Shown: piece by piece, positions 34,947 to 45,165 of the stretch
Position numbering within the stretch: position 1 is the first letter of the stretch
How the letters are laid out: the number at the start of each line of letters is the position of its first letter
Assembly (NCBI GenBank): GCA_001584565.1
Contig: LSFY01000001.1
Span: 1,350,001 to 1,414,000, forward strand
Direction: 5' to 3'
Source: Alkalithermobacter thermoalcaliphilus JW-YL-7 = DSM 7308
GTDB lineage: Bacteria; Bacillota; Clostridia; Peptostreptococcales; Peptostreptococcaceae
Length of the DNA stretch: 64,000 bases
Program-made: the position numbers and the translations under genes
The notes under the pieces: generated by a model
Database searches by the model: none
The model's input: the letters and a program-made list of their open reading frames with translations, nothing else
Told to the model about the DNA's origin: nothing

Positions 34947-36281
34947 TTATTGATTTTCTTGTAATTGTTTAAATTTAGATTTTCTTGCATTATAAACAGG
35001 AAGTCCTAATAGAGTAACTCCTAAGCTTAATCCTGCATATAATGGCTGAGTTAATAATGTATTTACTATGATATATAATCCTCCAAGTATTGCTATCATA
35101 GGCACTACTGGATATAAAGGAACTTTATAAGGTCTTTTTAATTCTGGTCTATTTTTTCTAAGAACAAATACTGCAACAAAAGTCATAACATAGAATATCC
35201 ATATTATAAATGTTAATAAGTCTGTTAACATTCCAAATTGTCCTGAAAGTGCATAAACCATTGAAAGTAGTGTAAGACATATACTTGCATTTACTGGTGT
35301 TTCTAATCTTGGATGTAGTTTAGACAACCATTCACTACCAGGTAATTTATTTTCAAGTGCTAAAGCATAAGGAACTCTTGGCCCTGTTAGTATATATCCA
35401 TTTAACGCTCCAAATATAGATACTAATATACCTATAGTTATAACTTTACCACCAGATGAACCAAATATAACTTTTGCAACATCTGCAGCTGGTGTAGATG
35501 TTGCTGCTAATACATCTGCTGGAAGAACATAAAGGTATGCTATATTTATAAGAACATAAACTCCCATTACTAAAGATAATCCACCAACTATAGCTTTAGG
35601 CAAGTCTTTTCCTGGATTTTTCATTTCTGATGCTATATTTCCAACCATTATCCAACCATCATAAGCAAACATTGTAGCTACAAGTGCCGATCCAAGTGCT
35701 GTAACGAAGTTATGCTCCTTAGATACTATTGGAAATAATCTTGCAGATGTTCCATCACCATTTGTAAATCCTATAATTATTATTGCAAATAATGGTATTA
35801 ACTTTCCTATTGTAGAAATTGTTTGAATGATTCCACCTGTCTTTGATCCTAATGAATTCATAAATACTAAAAATATTATAGTTATCATTGCTATAGGTAT
35901 TATTAATGTATCATTTATTCCTAATAAGCTAACTGCCTGAGTTGCAAATATAATACCAAGAGCTGCTATTACAGCTGGGAAATACACTATTGTTTGAGCC
36001 CATCCAAGCATGTATCCCCAAATATCTCCATAAGTTTCTTTAAGATAAGTCATCATTCCACCTGGTTTTGTTATACTTGCAGAAACTTCAGCAGCTGTAA
36101 GACCTGCTGCTATAGATATAACCCCTCCTAATATCCAAGCTATTATACCTAGTCCAGGGGCTTTAGTTGCACTAAATACATCTGTAGGCTTAAAGAATAC
36201 TCCAGAGCCTATAACCATACCAACAACCAAAGATATAGCAGTTACAAACCCTATATCTTTTTTTAGCTCTTTATTTTCCAT
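34947..36281 (-). CDS. APC family amino acid permease
   Basis: The 444-residue membrane protein has 12 predicted helices. The N-terminal ISLVVGMVIGSGVFFKPTDVF (residues 15-35) is the substrate-binding GSG motif of the amino acid-polyamine-organocation superfamily, and the tail RPYKVPLYPVVPM is typical of the LAT/YfnA-like branch. It probably exchanges or imports neutral amino acids; specificity is unknown. It is a single gene behind AAGGAGGAC; an AAAATATT/AATATTTT palindrome lies at 36299-36314. Confidence 0.9.
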   Translation of the reverse strand: MENKELKKDIGFVTAISLVVGMVIGSGVFFKPTDVFSATKAPGLGIIAWILGGVISIAAGLTAAEVSASITKPGGMMTYLKETYGDIWGYMLGWAQTIVYFPAVIAALGIIFATQAVSLLGINDTLIIPIAMITIIFLVFMNSLGSKTGGIIQTISTIGKLIPLFAIIIIGFTNGDGTSARLFPIVSKEHNFVTALGSALVATMFAYDGWIMVGNIASEMKNPGKDLPKAIVGGLSLVMGVYVLINIAYLYVLPADVLAATSTPAADVAKVIFGSSGGKVITIGILVSIFGALNGYILTGPRVPYALALENKLPGSEWLSKLHPRLETPVNASICLTLLSMVYALSGQFGMLTDLLTFIIWIFYVMTFVAVFVLRKNRPELKRPYKVPLYPVVPMIAILGGLYIIVNTLLTQPLYAGLSLGVTLLGLPVYNARKSKFKQLQENQ

Positions 36282-36400
36282 TTTTGTCCTCCTTGTCGAA
36301 AATATTAATATTTTGTCTGTTTTAGTAGCCTGATTTATTTTAACATCATCAGAAAATTAAATCAACTAATTTTTAATAGTTTTTGATAACGTTTTCTTGA

Positions 36401-36438
36401 CCTTAAAAAATAGAGGAGAGTTCCTCTATTTTTTAAGG
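36401..36438 (-). terminator. Terminator of the M29 aminopeptidase gene
   Basis: A 17-bp perfect stem (CCTTAAAAAATAGAGGA with its complement, loop GAGT). The stop codon at 36426 is inside the right arm. Confidence 0.88.
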
Positions 36439-37544
36439 TTTTCAGGATTTAGTTCTTTTAGATCATCTATCACAAATTCTCCATCTTTTCTAATTAATAC
36501 ATCATCAAAATAAATTTCTCCTCCTCCAAATTCTGGAGTTTGAATGCAAACTAAATCCCAATGAATAGAAGAATTATTTCCATTGTAAGCATCTTTATAG
36601 CTATTTCCTGGAGTAAAATGAAAACTTCCCTTTATTTTTTCATCAAACAATGTATCTTTCATAGGTTTTTCTATATATGGGTTAACCCCTATGGCAAATT
36701 CACCTATATATCTTGCACCTTCATCAGTATCAAATATTTTATTTATTCTTTCTGTATCATTAGCTGTTGCTTTTATTATCTTTCCATCTTTAAATTCTAA
36801 TACTATATTTTCAAATGTAAACCCATTGTATACAGCAGGAGCATTATATGATAGTTTTCCATTTACTGAATCTTTCACAGGAGCTGTATATACTTCTCCA
36901 TCTGGTATATTCATTTTACCGTCACATTTTACAACTGAAATCCCTTTTATGGAAAAAGAAAGATCTGTTCCTGGTCCTACAATTCTTACTTTATCAGTTC
37001 TTTCCATCAAATCAACTAACTTATCCATAGCTTTTGACATTTTTGAATAATCTAAATTGCATACATTAAAATAAAAATCTTCAAATGCTTCTGTACTAGT
37101 TCCTGCTGATTGAGCCATAGCATCATTTGGCCACCTTAATATGCACCATTTAGTGTTTTCTACTCTTTCTTTTATATGAACAGGTCCTACAAACTCTTCC
37201 ATATATATTTTCATTTTTTCTTGTGGAACGTCTGAAAGCTCTGTTATGTTATCCCCTGCTCTTATCGCTATGTAAGCATCCATATCTTTCATTCTTTCTA
37301 ATTCATACTTTGCTATGTACTTATATTGTTCTCTAGAAGCTCCCTTTAGTAATTCTCTTAAAATCTTATAATCCTTTATAGAAACGAATGGATATGCTCC
37401 AACGTTATAAGCTTCTTTTATTAGCTCTTTAACTAATGGAAGCTCTAGCCCTAAAACATCAATTAGTATCTTTTCACCTTCTTTTAGTTCTACAGAATAG
37501 TTTATAAGGTTTTTTGCTAATTGAGTTACTCTTGGATCTAACAC
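36426..37544 (-). CDS. Aminopeptidase, M29 family
   Basis: This cytoplasmic metallopeptidase (AmpS/PepS/AmpII-like) releases N-terminal amino acids. The 372-residue protein shows the metal ligands of the family: Glu in PDGEVYTAP, Glu in IGEFAIGVNP, His and Tyr in GSFHFTPGNSY, and His/Asp in SSIHWDLV. The N-terminus MLDPRVTQLAKNLINYSVELKEGEK is typical. It probably degrades peptides taken up by Opp or released by PepF. It starts at ATG behind GGGAGAATAAAAGGTG, transcribed alone. Confidence 0.93.
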   Translation of the reverse strand: MLDPRVTQLAKNLINYSVELKEGEKILIDVLGLELPLVKELIKEAYNVGAYPFVSIKDYKILRELLKGASREQYKYIAKYELERMKDMDAYIAIRAGDNITELSDVPQEKMKIYMEEFVGPVHIKERVENTKWCILRWPNDAMAQSAGTSTEAFEDFYFNVCNLDYSKMSKAMDKLVDLMERTDKVRIVGPGTDLSFSIKGISVVKCDGKMNIPDGEVYTAPVKDSVNGKLSYNAPAVYNGFTFENIVLEFKDGKIIKATANDTERINKIFDTDEGARYIGEFAIGVNPYIEKPMKDTLFDEKIKGSFHFTPGNSYKDAYNGNNSSIHWDLVCIQTPEFGGGEIYFDDVLIRKDGEFVIDDLKELNPENLKK

Positions 37545-37647
37545 CTTTTATTCTCCCTTCGTATAATTTTTTTTATATGTATAATATATTATACATATTT
37601 AAGAATGTAAAGAATTTTAAAAAAATTTAAACAAGACAAACCAAAAA

Positions 37648-37668
37648 AATAGACCTTAAAGGTCTATT
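37648..37668 (-). terminator. Terminator of lon-engB
   Basis: AATAGACCTT-T-AAGGTCTATT followed by TTTTT on the minus strand; it overlaps the stop of engB. Confidence 0.85.
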
Positions 37669-38284
37669 CAACAGTTATTGTATATCCATTTTTTGTATAT
37701 ATATCTATTATTTCTTCCCAAAGCTCTTGTATGCCAGTTTTCTTTAAAGATGATATAGGTATTATTTTTTCATCTGATAGATTAAGTTTTTTTCTTATCA
37801 TAGAAAAATGCTTTTGATAATGTCCTCTAGATATTTTATCTGATTTTGTTGCTATAATCGTACAATCATATCCATAGTATTTTATCCAGTCATACATTTG
37901 TTTGTCTTGATCTGTTGGTTCATGCCTTATATCTACAAGTAAAAATATATTACAAAGCTCTTTTCTATCTTTTAAATACCTCTCCATTATTGCTCCCCAT
38001 TGAGCTTGTTCTGTCTTTGATACCTTAGCATATCCATACCCAGGCAAATCAACAAAGTAAAACTCTTTGTTGATTTGATAAAAATTTATTGTTCTGGTTT
38101 TTCCCGGTGTTTGGCTTACTCTTGCAAATGATTTTCTATTTAAAAGAGAATTTATAGTTGATGATTTTCCTACATTTGATCTTCCTACAAATGCAATCTC
38201 TGGCATACCTTCATTTGGATATTGATCTTTATTTATAGCACTTACAACTAGTTGTGCATGTCTAATTTTCATTTTTTTCACCAT
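37664..38284 (-). CDS. engB: Ribosome biogenesis GTPase EngB (YsxC/YihA)
   Basis: This essential GTPase acts in assembly of the large ribosomal subunit. In 206 residues the G1 loop is GRSNVGKSS (34-42), followed by G2 TPGKTRTI, G3 DLPGYG, G4 TKSD and the G5 region ISSLK. It overlaps the end of lon by 23 bases, the common Firmicutes order lon-engB, suggesting coupled translation. Two Met codons (residues 1 and 5) are possible starts. Confidence 0.96.
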   Translation of the reverse strand: MVKKMKIRHAQLVVSAINKDQYPNEGMPEIAFVGRSNVGKSSTINSLLNRKSFARVSQTPGKTRTINFYQINKEFYFVDLPGYGYAKVSKTEQAQWGAIMERYLKDRKELCNIFLLVDIRHEPTDQDKQMYDWIKYYGYDCTIIATKSDKISRGHYQKHFSMIRKKLNLSDEKIIPISSLKKTGIQELWEEIIDIYTKNGYTITVE

Positions 38285-40610
38285 TCCTAACTAATACATG
38301 TTCTAATACTTGGTCCATGCTCTCTACTAACACAAATTCCATATTTTTCCTTACATTCTCAGGTATTTCTTCTAAATCTCTTTTATTTTCTTCAGGAAGT
38401 AAAACTTTTTTAATTCCTGCTCTATATGCAGCTAAAACTTTTTCTTTTATTCCTCCAACAGCTAAAACTCTACCTCTTAAAGTAACTTCACCTGTCATTG
38501 CTACTAGATTATTAGCTGGAATTTGTGATAAAGCTGAAATAACAGCACTACACATAGTTATACCAGCTGAAGGACCATCTTTTGGTATTGCTCCCTCTGG
38601 AATGTGAATGTGTATATCCATTTCCTTATAGAAATTTGGATCTATATCGTATTTGTTGCAATTAGATCTTATATAAGATATTCCTGCTTGAGCAGACTCT
38701 TTCATAACATCTCCCAACTGACCTGTCAATACAAGTTTTCCAGTTCCCTTCATACAAGTAACTTCTATTGAAAGAGTATCTCCACCAACAGGAGTCCAAG
38801 CAAGTCCTGTTACTATACCTATTTCTGGTTTTTCTTTTGCTAACTGGAACTTAAATATAGGTTTTCCAAGATATTTTTCAAGATTTGATTTATTTATTCT
38901 TATCATTTTTAGATTTGGATTTTCTACATATCTTGTAGCTGCTTTTCTGCATACCTGTCCTATTTTTCTTTCTAAATTTCTAACTCCTGATTCTCTTGTA
39001 TAGTAAGATATTATGTCTTTTATTGTTTCTTCACTTATTTTTAGAAAATCTTCTTTTAATCCATGCTCTTTTATTTGCTTAGGAAGAAGATATCTTGTTG
39101 CTATTTTAACTTTTTCTTCTTCAGTATATCCTGATATATCTATAACTTCCATTCTATCAAGAAGTGGTCTTGGTATAGTACTTAAGCTATTTGCAGTAGT
39201 TACGAATAAAACTTTAGATAAATCAAATGGTATTTCTAAGTAATGATCAGTAAATTCTTTATTTTGTTCTGGATCTAAAACTTCAAGCATTGCAGAAGCA
39301 GGATCTCCTCTAAAATCTGATGCCATTTTATCTATTTCATCAAATAATAATACAGGGTTTTTACTTCCTACTTCTTTTATTGCATTTATTATTCTTCCAG
39401 GTATAGCTCCTACATAAGTTCTTCTATGACCTCTTATTTCAGCTTCGTCTCTTACTCCACCAAGTGATACTCTGACGAATTTTCTATTTAATGCTCTTGC
39501 TATAGATTTTGCTATAGATGTTTTACCTACTCCTGGAGGTCCAACTAAACAAAGTATAGGTCCCTTCATAGATTTAGAAAGTTTTCTTATAGCAAGATAC
39601 TCTAGTATTCTTTCTTTTACTTTTTCAAGCCCATAGTGGTCTTCATCTAATATTTTTCTTCCTTCTTTTATATCAAGTTTTTCTTTAGTTTCTTTATCCC
39701 AAGGAAGCGAGAATATAGTGTCTATATAGTTTCTTACTACAACTCCCTCAGCTGAAGAAGGAGACATTCTAGATAATCTGTCTATTTCTTTTGATATTTT
39801 TTCTTTTATTTCTGGCTTTAATTTTAGTTTTTTAAGTTTATTTTTGTATTCTTCTATTTCATCTAATGTCTCTTCATCTTCTCCTAGTTCTCTTTGAATA
39901 GCCTTTAGTTGTTCTCTTAAATAATATTCCTTTTGAACTTTATTTATCTGTTTTTTAACTCTTATGCTTATTCTTTTTTCTATTTCTAAAACTTCTATTT
40001 CTTCTAAAAGGATCTTATATATTTTTTCTAATCTTTCTTTTGGATCAAATATTTCTAATATTTCTTGTTTTTGACTAGGTTTTAGCAGTATGTTTGCACA
40101 CATAGTGTCTACAAATCTATTTGGATCTTCCATATCAGATAAAGCTAATAATATTTCTGGAGATATTTTATTTCCTATATTTATGTATTCTTCAAATGTA
40201 TCTAACACAGTTCTCATTAATGCCTGTAATTCTTTATCTATTTCTATTTTATCGTATACAGCTTCTTGTATAGTTACTTTGTAATATGGATCCTCTTGAA
40301 TAACTTCTTTAATTTTTGCTCTTGATATACCTTCAACTAATACTCTTATAGTATCTCCAGGTAGTTTTAGCATTTGCTTTATTTTGCAAATGGTTCCTAC
40401 ATGGTAAAAATCATCTACAGTAGGTATATCTATTTCTGCTTCTTTTTGTGTTGTTAGAAATATTAATTGCTCATCTACCATTGCATTTTCTAGTGCGTTT
40501 ATAGACTTTTCTCTTCCTACATCAAAGTGAATAACCATATATGGAAATACAGCAAGCCCTCTTAAAGGTATAAGCGGTAATGTATGCTCCTTAAATGTAT
40601 AGCTTTGCAT
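38262..40610 (-). CDS. lon: ATP-dependent protease La (Lon)
   Basis: This cytoplasmic AAA+ protease degrades damaged and regulatory proteins. The 782 residues run: N-terminal substrate domain (PLIPLRGLAVFPYM), helical region, AAA+ module with GPPGVGKTS and LFDEIDKM, and protease domain with catalytic Ser681 in DGPSAGITM and its Lys in GIKEKVLAA. It overlaps engB. Upstream, the usual lonB and clpX neighbours are replaced by two chromate transporter genes on the other strand. The 175-base upstream gap shows no CIRCE or CtsR box. Confidence 0.97.
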   Translation of the reverse strand: MQSYTFKEHTLPLIPLRGLAVFPYMVIHFDVGREKSINALENAMVDEQLIFLTTQKEAEIDIPTVDDFYHVGTICKIKQMLKLPGDTIRVLVEGISRAKIKEVIQEDPYYKVTIQEAVYDKIEIDKELQALMRTVLDTFEEYINIGNKISPEILLALSDMEDPNRFVDTMCANILLKPSQKQEILEIFDPKERLEKIYKILLEEIEVLEIEKRISIRVKKQINKVQKEYYLREQLKAIQRELGEDEETLDEIEEYKNKLKKLKLKPEIKEKISKEIDRLSRMSPSSAEGVVVRNYIDTIFSLPWDKETKEKLDIKEGRKILDEDHYGLEKVKERILEYLAIRKLSKSMKGPILCLVGPPGVGKTSIAKSIARALNRKFVRVSLGGVRDEAEIRGHRRTYVGAIPGRIINAIKEVGSKNPVLLFDEIDKMASDFRGDPASAMLEVLDPEQNKEFTDHYLEIPFDLSKVLFVTTANSLSTIPRPLLDRMEVIDISGYTEEEKVKIATRYLLPKQIKEHGLKEDFLKISEETIKDIISYYTRESGVRNLERKIGQVCRKAATRYVENPNLKMIRINKSNLEKYLGKPIFKFQLAKEKPEIGIVTGLAWTPVGGDTLSIEVTCMKGTGKLVLTGQLGDVMKESAQAGISYIRSNCNKYDIDPNFYKEMDIHIHIPEGAIPKDGPSAGITMCSAVISALSQIPANNLVAMTGEVTLRGRVLAVGGIKEKVLAAYRAGIKKVLLPEENKRDLEEIPENVRKNMEFVLVESMDQVLEHVLVRNGEKNEN

Positions 40611-40751
40611 AAAATCACTCCTTAAATTGTGACTACTTTTTTAAATTAGGTATATAAAGATAAAGTTCATAATTTCCTATGTGTTATAAAATACTTATAC
40701 TATTATATATTTCCCATAAAATTTTTTCAATATTATAGATTCTATTTATAA

Positions 40752-40760
40752 TGATATAAT
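40752..40760 (+). promoter_or_regulatory. Extended -10 promoter of the chromate transporter pair
   Basis: TGATATAAT, 27 bases before the TTG start; no clear -35 box. Confidence 0.4.
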
Positions 40761-40786
40761 AAAACTAAAAACAAGGGGGTGTAAAA

Positions 40787-41308
40787 TTGCTTGAATTATT
40801 TGTTACTTTCTTAAAAATAGGTTTTTTTACTTTTGGTGGTGGATATGCTATGATTCCTATAATAGAAAAGGAGCTTGTAATTAATAAAAAATTAGTAAAG
40901 TCTGAAGAATTTTTAGACTATATATCAGTTGCTCAAAGTTTTCCAGGAGCTATTGCAGTAAATTTATCACTGCTTTTGGGATATAAACTTTATAAACTAA
41001 AAGGAGCTATTATTTGTCTTATAGGAATAGTTTCTCCATCTTTTATATCTATACTAATTTTAGCTTATTACTACAACTTAGTTAAAGATTCTAATGTTTT
41101 AAATGGGTTTTTCTACGGAGTAAGACCTGTTATTGTATCATTATTAATTTATTCGTTTTTTAATCTATCAAAAAAAATAGAGAAAAATAAGTTTAATATA
41201 TTTTTTATAGCTTTATCATTTATATCTGTATCATTCTTAAATATAAATCCTATATTTGTTATTCTAATAGGAGGTTTTTTAGGCGTATGGATACTTTCAA
41301 AAGTTTAA
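40787..41308 (+). CDS. Chromate transporter, half-size subunit 1
   Basis: The 173-residue membrane protein is a single CHR domain, half of the classical ChrA. Signature FFTFGGGYAMIPIIEKELV is at residues 14-32, and SFPGAIAVNLS follows. Such half-size genes occur as pairs whose products are thought to combine with opposite topology to export chromate or related oxyanions; a native substrate other than chromate is likely in an anaerobe (inference). It starts at TTG behind AAGGGGGTG and overlaps its partner by 22 bases. Confidence 0.87.
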   Translation: MLELFVTFLKIGFFTFGGGYAMIPIIEKELVINKKLVKSEEFLDYISVAQSFPGAIAVNLSLLLGYKLYKLKGAIICLIGIVSPSFISILILAYYYNLVKDSNVLNGFFYGVRPVIVSLLIYSFFNLSKKIEKNKFNIFFIALSFISVSFLNINPIFVILIGGFLGVWILSKV

Positions 41309-41826
41309 TAGATATATTTTTTTCATTTTTTAAAATTGGAGCATTTAGCTTCGGTGGAGGATACAGTATGCTTCCATTCATAGAAAGAGAACTTGTTTTA
41401 TCTAAAGGGTTGATAACTTTTGAAGAATTCTTAGATATTCTAGCTATATCTCAAGCCTCACCCGGCCCTATAGCAATAAATTCTGCTACTTTTATAGGTT
41501 ATAAGCATTTAGGAATTTTAGGAAGTTTTTTCGCTACATTTGGAGTTATATTTTTTTCATTAATATGTATAAGTAGTATATCTCCTAAAATAGAAAAATA
41601 TAAAGAAAACAAATATATTTTAATGGCATTTAAATCTTTAAGGCCTATTACTATAAGTTTGATACTTTCATCTATAATTTCTTTGTTTTCTAAGAGCATA
41701 GTAGACTATTATTCTTTGATAATATTTTTATTGTCATCTATTTTATTATTTTACAAAAAAGTTCATCCTATATCTGTAATACTGTTATGTGGATCAATCT
41801 CAGCTATACTGCACAAAATTTTTTAA
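41287..41826 (+). CDS. Chromate transporter, half-size subunit 2
   Basis: The 179-residue second CHR domain repeats the signature AFSFGGGYSMLPFIERELV and SQASPGPIAINSATFIGYK. It is clearly homologous to the preceding subunit. The start overlaps the end of the first gene by 22 bases, showing coupled translation and a heteromeric transporter. The pair ends at a strong bidirectional terminator shared with clpX. It sits inside the proteolysis gene block, on the opposite strand. Confidence 0.87.
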   Translation: MDTFKSLIDIFFSFFKIGAFSFGGGYSMLPFIERELVLSKGLITFEEFLDILAISQASPGPIAINSATFIGYKHLGILGSFFATFGVIFFSLICISSISPKIEKYKENKYILMAFKSLRPITISLILSSIISLFSKSIVDYYSLIIFLLSSILLFYKKVHPISVILLCGSISAILHKIF

Positions 41827-41861
41827 TATAAAAAAGTCTTCTTTGAAAAATTAAGTATTAT

Positions 41862-41887
41862 AAAAAAGGGCCTAAAGGCCCTTTTTT
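41862..41887. terminator. Bidirectional terminator
   Basis: AAAAAAGGGCC-TAAA-GGCCCTTTTTT between the chromate transporter pair and clpX; it overlaps the clpX stop codon. Confidence 0.92.
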
Positions 41888-43145
41888 ACGCACTTTCTCC
41901 TGAATTGCTATTTCCATCCTTAAGTAAAATTATTGGTTCTTTTCCTTCTCTTATCGTTTCCTTAGTAATTTTAACTTTACTTATATCATTTCTTGACGGA
42001 ATTTCAAACATTACATCTAGCATTATACCCTCTAGTATGCTTCTTAATCCTCTAGCACCTGTATTTTTATCTATAGCCTTTTTAGCTACTTCTAAAAGTG
42101 CATCATCTTCAAATTCTAGCTCTACATTATCCATTTCAAATAACTTTTTATATTGCTTTGTCAAAGCATTTTTAGGTTCTTTTAGAATTTTTACTAAAGC
42201 AGCTTCATCTAATGAATCTAGTGACACAACTACAGGAACTCTTCCTATAAACTCTGGTATAAGACCAAATTTTAAAAGGTCTTCTGGTTGTACCTGTTTA
42301 TAAAGCTCCCCTAGATTCATCTCTTTCTTACTTTCTATCTTTGCTCCAAATCCTAAAGATTTTTGCCCTACTCTTTTTTGAATTATTTTTTGAATACCAT
42401 CAAATGCTCCACCAACGATAAACAGGATATTTGTAGTATCTATTTGTAAGAATTCTTGATGAGGATGTTTTCTTCCTCCTTGAGGTGGAACATTAGCTAC
42501 TGTTCCTTCTAATATTTTAAGTAAAGCTTGCTGAACTCCCTCTCCACTTACATCTCTTGTTATTGAAGGATTATCAGATTTTCTAGCTATTTTATCTATT
42601 TCATCTATGTATATAATTCCTTTTTCTGCTCTTTCTATATCATAATCTGCAGCCTGAATAAGTTTAAGTAATATATTTTCTACATCTTCTCCAACGTATC
42701 CAGCTTCTGTTAAAGATGTAGCATCTGCTATTGCAAAAGGAACGTTTAAAATTTTTGCCATAGTTTGAGCTAAAAGTGTTTTACCTGAACCAGTAGGTCC
42801 TAAAAGTAAAATATTACTCTTTTGAAGTTCTACATCTTTAGACTTTTTATTTGCTCTAAATATTCTTTTATAGTGATTATAAACTGCTACTGAAAGAGCC
42901 TTCTTAGCTTGCTCTTGACCTATAACGTATTCATCTAGTATTTTCTTTATTTCTTTAGGTTTAGGAAGTTCTGTAATTTCTCTATCAAAAGAATCATCAA
43001 ACTCTTCTTTTATTATTTCATCACAAAGGTCAACGCACTCATCACATATGTACACATTTGGTCCTGCTATTAATCTTTTAACTTGCTCTTGACTTTTGCC
43101 ACAGAACGAACACTTAAGATGCTTTTTATCATCAAATCTAGACAT
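41886..43145 (-). CDS. clpX: ATP-dependent Clp protease ATPase subunit ClpX
   Basis: This AAA+ unfoldase feeds substrates to ClpP. The 419 residues begin with the C4 zinc domain (CSFCGK...CDECVDLC, residues 10-40), then Walker A GPTGSGKT, Walker [10 protein letters not shown] and the IGF loop region KSLGFGAK that docks to ClpP. It follows clpP by 40 bases in the order tig-clpP-clpX. No heat-shock operator (CIRCE, CtsR) is visible upstream of the block. Confidence 0.98.
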   Translation of the reverse strand: MSRFDDKKHLKCSFCGKSQEQVKRLIAGPNVYICDECVDLCDEIIKEEFDDSFDREITELPKPKEIKKILDEYVIGQEQAKKALSVAVYNHYKRIFRANKKSKDVELQKSNILLLGPTGSGKTLLAQTMAKILNVPFAIADATSLTEAGYVGEDVENILLKLIQAADYDIERAEKGIIYIDEIDKIARKSDNPSITRDVSGEGVQQALLKILEGTVANVPPQGGRKHPHQEFLQIDTTNILFIVGGAFDGIQKIIQKRVGQKSLGFGAKIESKKEMNLGELYKQVQPEDLLKFGLIPEFIGRVPVVVSLDSLDEAALVKILKEPKNALTKQYKKLFEMDNVELEFEDDALLEVAKKAIDKNTGARGLRSILEGIMLDVMFEIPSRNDISKVKITKETIREGKEPIILLKDGNSNSGESA

Positions 43146-43185
43146 TTTTACACCTCTCTGACATATATTTTGAAAGAAATTTTAC

Positions 43186-43770
43186 TTATGGTCTGTTTGT
43201 AATAACTTCATCTATAATTCCATATTCTTTTGCCTCAACAGCTTCCATAAAGTAATCTCTTTCTGTATCCACCATTATCTTTTCAAGAGGTTGACCTGTT
43301 CTTTCTGATAATATTTTGTTTAAATTCTCTTTCATTCTTAAAATTCTCTCAGCATGTATTTTAATGTCTGTAGCTTGTCCTCTCATTCCACCTAATGGTT
43401 GATGTATCATTATCTCTGAATTTGGAAGAGCAAATCTTTTTCCTTTTGCTCCTGCTGCAAGTAAAAATGCTCCCATTGAAGCTGCCATTCCTATACAAAT
43501 TGTAGATACATCTGGTTTTATGTATTGCATAGTATCATAAATAGCCATTCCTGAAGTTATGCTCCCACCTGGTGAATTTATATAAAGATAAATATCTTTA
43601 TCTGGATCTTCTGATTCTAAAAATAAAAGTTGAGCTACTACTAAGCTTGCTGTAGTATCGTTTATTTCTTCTCCTAAAAATATTATTCTATCCTTTAAGA
43701 GTCTAGAATATATATCGTAAGACCTTTCTCCTCTTCCTGTTTGCTCAACTACAATAGGTACTAAAGCCAT
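43186..43770 (-). CDS. clpP: ATP-dependent Clp protease proteolytic subunit
   Basis: This is the serine peptidase of the ClpXP machine. The 194-residue protein carries the triad Ser98 (GMAASMGAF), His123 (MIHQPLGG) and Asp172 (TERDYFM), at the same numbering as many ClpP proteins. Size and sequence fit the main housekeeping ClpP. It lies between tig and clpX; a 22-base palindrome in the 59-base gap after tig may partly limit read-through. Confidence 0.98.
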   Translation of the reverse strand: MALVPIVVEQTGRGERSYDIYSRLLKDRIIFLGEEINDTTASLVVAQLLFLESEDPDKDIYLYINSPGGSITSGMAIYDTMQYIKPDVSTICIGMAASMGAFLLAAGAKGKRFALPNSEIMIHQPLGGMRGQATDIKIHAERILRMKENLNKILSERTGQPLEKIMVDTERDYFMEAVEAKEYGIIDEVITNRP

Positions 43771-43803
43771 AAACTACCCCTCCTAGTTTCTATTTATACA
43801 GAT

Positions 43804-43825
43804 ACAGTAGCCATATGGCTACTGT
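43804..43825. terminator. Palindrome between tig and clpP
   Basis: ACAGTAGCCATATGGCTACTGT is a perfect 22-base palindrome without a T-run on the minus strand, so it may be an attenuating or RNA-processing hairpin rather than a full terminator. Confidence 0.4.
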
Positions 43826-43829
43826 AATA

Positions 43830-45113
43830 TTATACCACCTTAGCGTTTTCTACTAACATATCAACTGTTTTTCTGATAGCTACATTTTCTTTTAGGTATT
43901 CTTTGTCTTCTTCTTTTAGTGTATTTTTAAATTTATCTAATTCCATTCTATACATAGAAGCCATATTTTCTATTTCTTTATCTAACTCTTCTTGAGAAAC
44001 TTCTATATTTTCTACTTTAGTTATTTCTTCTAAAACTAATCCTGTCTTAACTCTTGTATAAGCTTCTTCTTTCATTTGTTCTCTTAAATCTTCTATTTTA
44101 GTATTTGTAAATTCTAAGTATTTTTGTATATCAAGTCCTTGATATCTTAGTTGATAGTCAAAGTCTCTAACCATGCTGTCTATTTGAGTTCTTATCATAG
44201 CTTCAGGTATATCTACAGTAGCATTTTCAACTACTTTATCTACTACTTTATCTCTTAGTTCCATTTTAGCTCTTTTTTCTTGATCTTCCATAAGTCTTTT
44301 CTTTATATCTTCTTTTAATTCATCTAATGTATCAAACTCGCTTACATCTTTAGCAAATTCATCATCAAGATTTGGAAGTTGTTTTTCTTTTATTTCTTTT
44401 ATAGTTACCTTGAATAAAGCATCTTTTCCAGCTAAGTTTTCTGCATGATATTCTTCAGGGAAAGTAACATTTACATCTACTTCATCTGAAACATTTGCTC
44501 CTATTAATTGCTCTTCAAATCCAGGTATAAATGTTTTAGATCCTATTACTAGATTGTAATTTTCTGCTGTTCCTCCCTCGAAAGCTTCACCATCAACAAA
44601 TCCTTTAAAATCTATGCAAACCATATCTTTTTCTTGAACTGGTCTATCTGTTACATTCACAAATCTTGCATTTTGATCTAACATTTGCTCTAATCTTTTA
44701 TCAACTGCATCTTCCTCTAAAGTATATTCAATTTTTTCAACTTCTATACCTTTATATTCTCCTAATTTAACTTCTGGTCTTACTGTAACTGTAACTTCTA
44801 AAGTTACTCCTTCTTCGTTTACTTCTTTTATATCTACATTTGGTCTATCAACAGGCTCTAGATTATGCTCATCTAAAGCTAATTTGTACTCCTGAGGGAA
44901 AGCTATATCTAAAGCTTCTTCAAAGAATACTCCTTTTCCGTATCTTGACTCTATTATAGCTCTTGGAGCTTTACCTTTTCTAAATCCTGGTATATCAAAT
45001 TTTCCTCTTAGTTTAAGATATGCCTTTTGTGTAGCATCTTCAAATTTTTCACTACTTATAGTAAACTCTAATGTTGCTTCGTTATTTTCTTTTTTTATTA
45101 ATTTACTGCTCAT
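43830..45113 (-). CDS. tig: Trigger factor
   Basis: This ribosome-bound chaperone and peptidyl-prolyl isomerase has 427 residues. The N-terminal ribosome-binding domain carries the GFRKGKAP signature loop (residues 41-48), the FKBP-type domain spans about 150-245 (DMVCIDFKGFVDGEAFEGG), and a helical C-terminal chaperone domain follows. It is the first gene of tig-clpP-clpX and has an extended -10 promoter (TGATATAAT) at 45166-45174. It starts at ATG behind AGGAGGA. Confidence 0.97.
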   Translation of the reverse strand: MSSKLIKKENNEATLEFTISSEKFEDATQKAYLKLRGKFDIPGFRKGKAPRAIIESRYGKGVFFEEALDIAFPQEYKLALDEHNLEPVDRPNVDIKEVNEEGVTLEVTVTVRPEVKLGEYKGIEVEKIEYTLEEDAVDKRLEQMLDQNARFVNVTDRPVQEKDMVCIDFKGFVDGEAFEGGTAENYNLVIGSKTFIPGFEEQLIGANVSDEVDVNVTFPEEYHAENLAGKDALFKVTIKEIKEKQLPNLDDEFAKDVSEFDTLDELKEDIKKRLMEDQEKRAKMELRDKVVDKVVENATVDIPEAMIRTQIDSMVRDFDYQLRYQGLDIQKYLEFTNTKIEDLREQMKEEAYTRVKTGLVLEEITKVENIEVSQEELDKEIENMASMYRMELDKFKNTLKEEDKEYLKENVAIRKTVDMLVENAKVV

Positions 45114-45165
45114 ATTTTTTCCTCCTATGTAAATAATTTTCTTATACCTATATTGTAACTTTTAC

